Assembly: GCA_946886545.1 (NCBI GenBank) | Contig: CAMPIU010000234.1 | Location: 1-5,366 of the forward strand | Length of the DNA: 5,366 bases | Reading direction: 5' to 3' | Source of the DNA: an uncultured Flavobacteriales bacterium | Lineage (GTDB): Bacteria > Bacteroidota > Bacteroidia > Flavobacteriales > Crocinitomicaceae | In this document: piece after piece, positions 5,334 to 5,366 of the stretch | Position numbering within the stretch: position 1 is the first letter of the stretch | How the letters are laid out: each line of letters begins with the position of its first letter | Made by a program: the position numbers and the translations under genes | Notes under the pieces: generated by a model | Database searches by the model: none | Seen by the model: the letters and a program-made list of their open reading frames with translations, nothing else | What the model was told of the DNA's origin: nothing

Positions 5334-5366
5334 CCTTTAGGTTTAAAAGAGTAAAACAGATAACTT

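Overview
The window looks like chromosomal DNA from a member of the Bacteroidota, most likely a flavobacterium-like lineage. Four signs support this: promoters of the Bacteroidetes type (TAnnTTTG at -7), no Shine-Dalgarno sites ahead of the genes, a TonB-dependent receptor with an N-terminal carboxypeptidase-regulatory-like domain, and a small cysteine-rich protein of the HYC_CC_PP type. The genus cannot be fixed from this sequence. No rRNA, tRNA, CRISPR array, transposase or phage gene is visible.

Layout. Minus strand, 1-558: a NifU/Nfu iron-sulfur scaffold protein, cut by the window edge, with its own promoter at about 581-612. Positions 559-736: an intergenic spacer filled with short direct, inverted and palindromic repeats. 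Minus strand, 737-2001: a two-gene operon of a Fur-family repressor (1606-2001) and a cation diffusion facilitator transporter (737-1609), joined by an ATGA overlap. Positions 2002-2107: a divergent promoter region with two mirror-image -7 elements and a candidate operator. Plus strand, 2108-5228: three exported proteins, namely a membrane-anchored Cys-rich HYC_CC_PP-type protein, a TonB-dependent outer-membrane receptor and a secreted heavy-metal-associated (HMA) domain protein. Positions 5229-5366: non-coding sequence with degenerate 9-bp repeats and an imperfect hairpin.

How the genes may work together. The region from 737 to 5228 reads as a transition-metal homeostasis locus. One arm holds a metal-sensing repressor and an inner-membrane metal exporter. 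The other holds an outer-membrane receptor flanked by two exported thiol-rich proteins. All three plus-strand products carry Cys-Cys pairs, in the receptor's case in or next to the plug, which suggests a thiol-based metal capture or relay route in the envelope. The metal could be zinc or copper. The regulator has some zinc-sensor-like features, while HMA domains more often bind copper. The receptor gene has a probable one-base deletion near its 3' end, and the missing C-terminal strand can be read in another frame.
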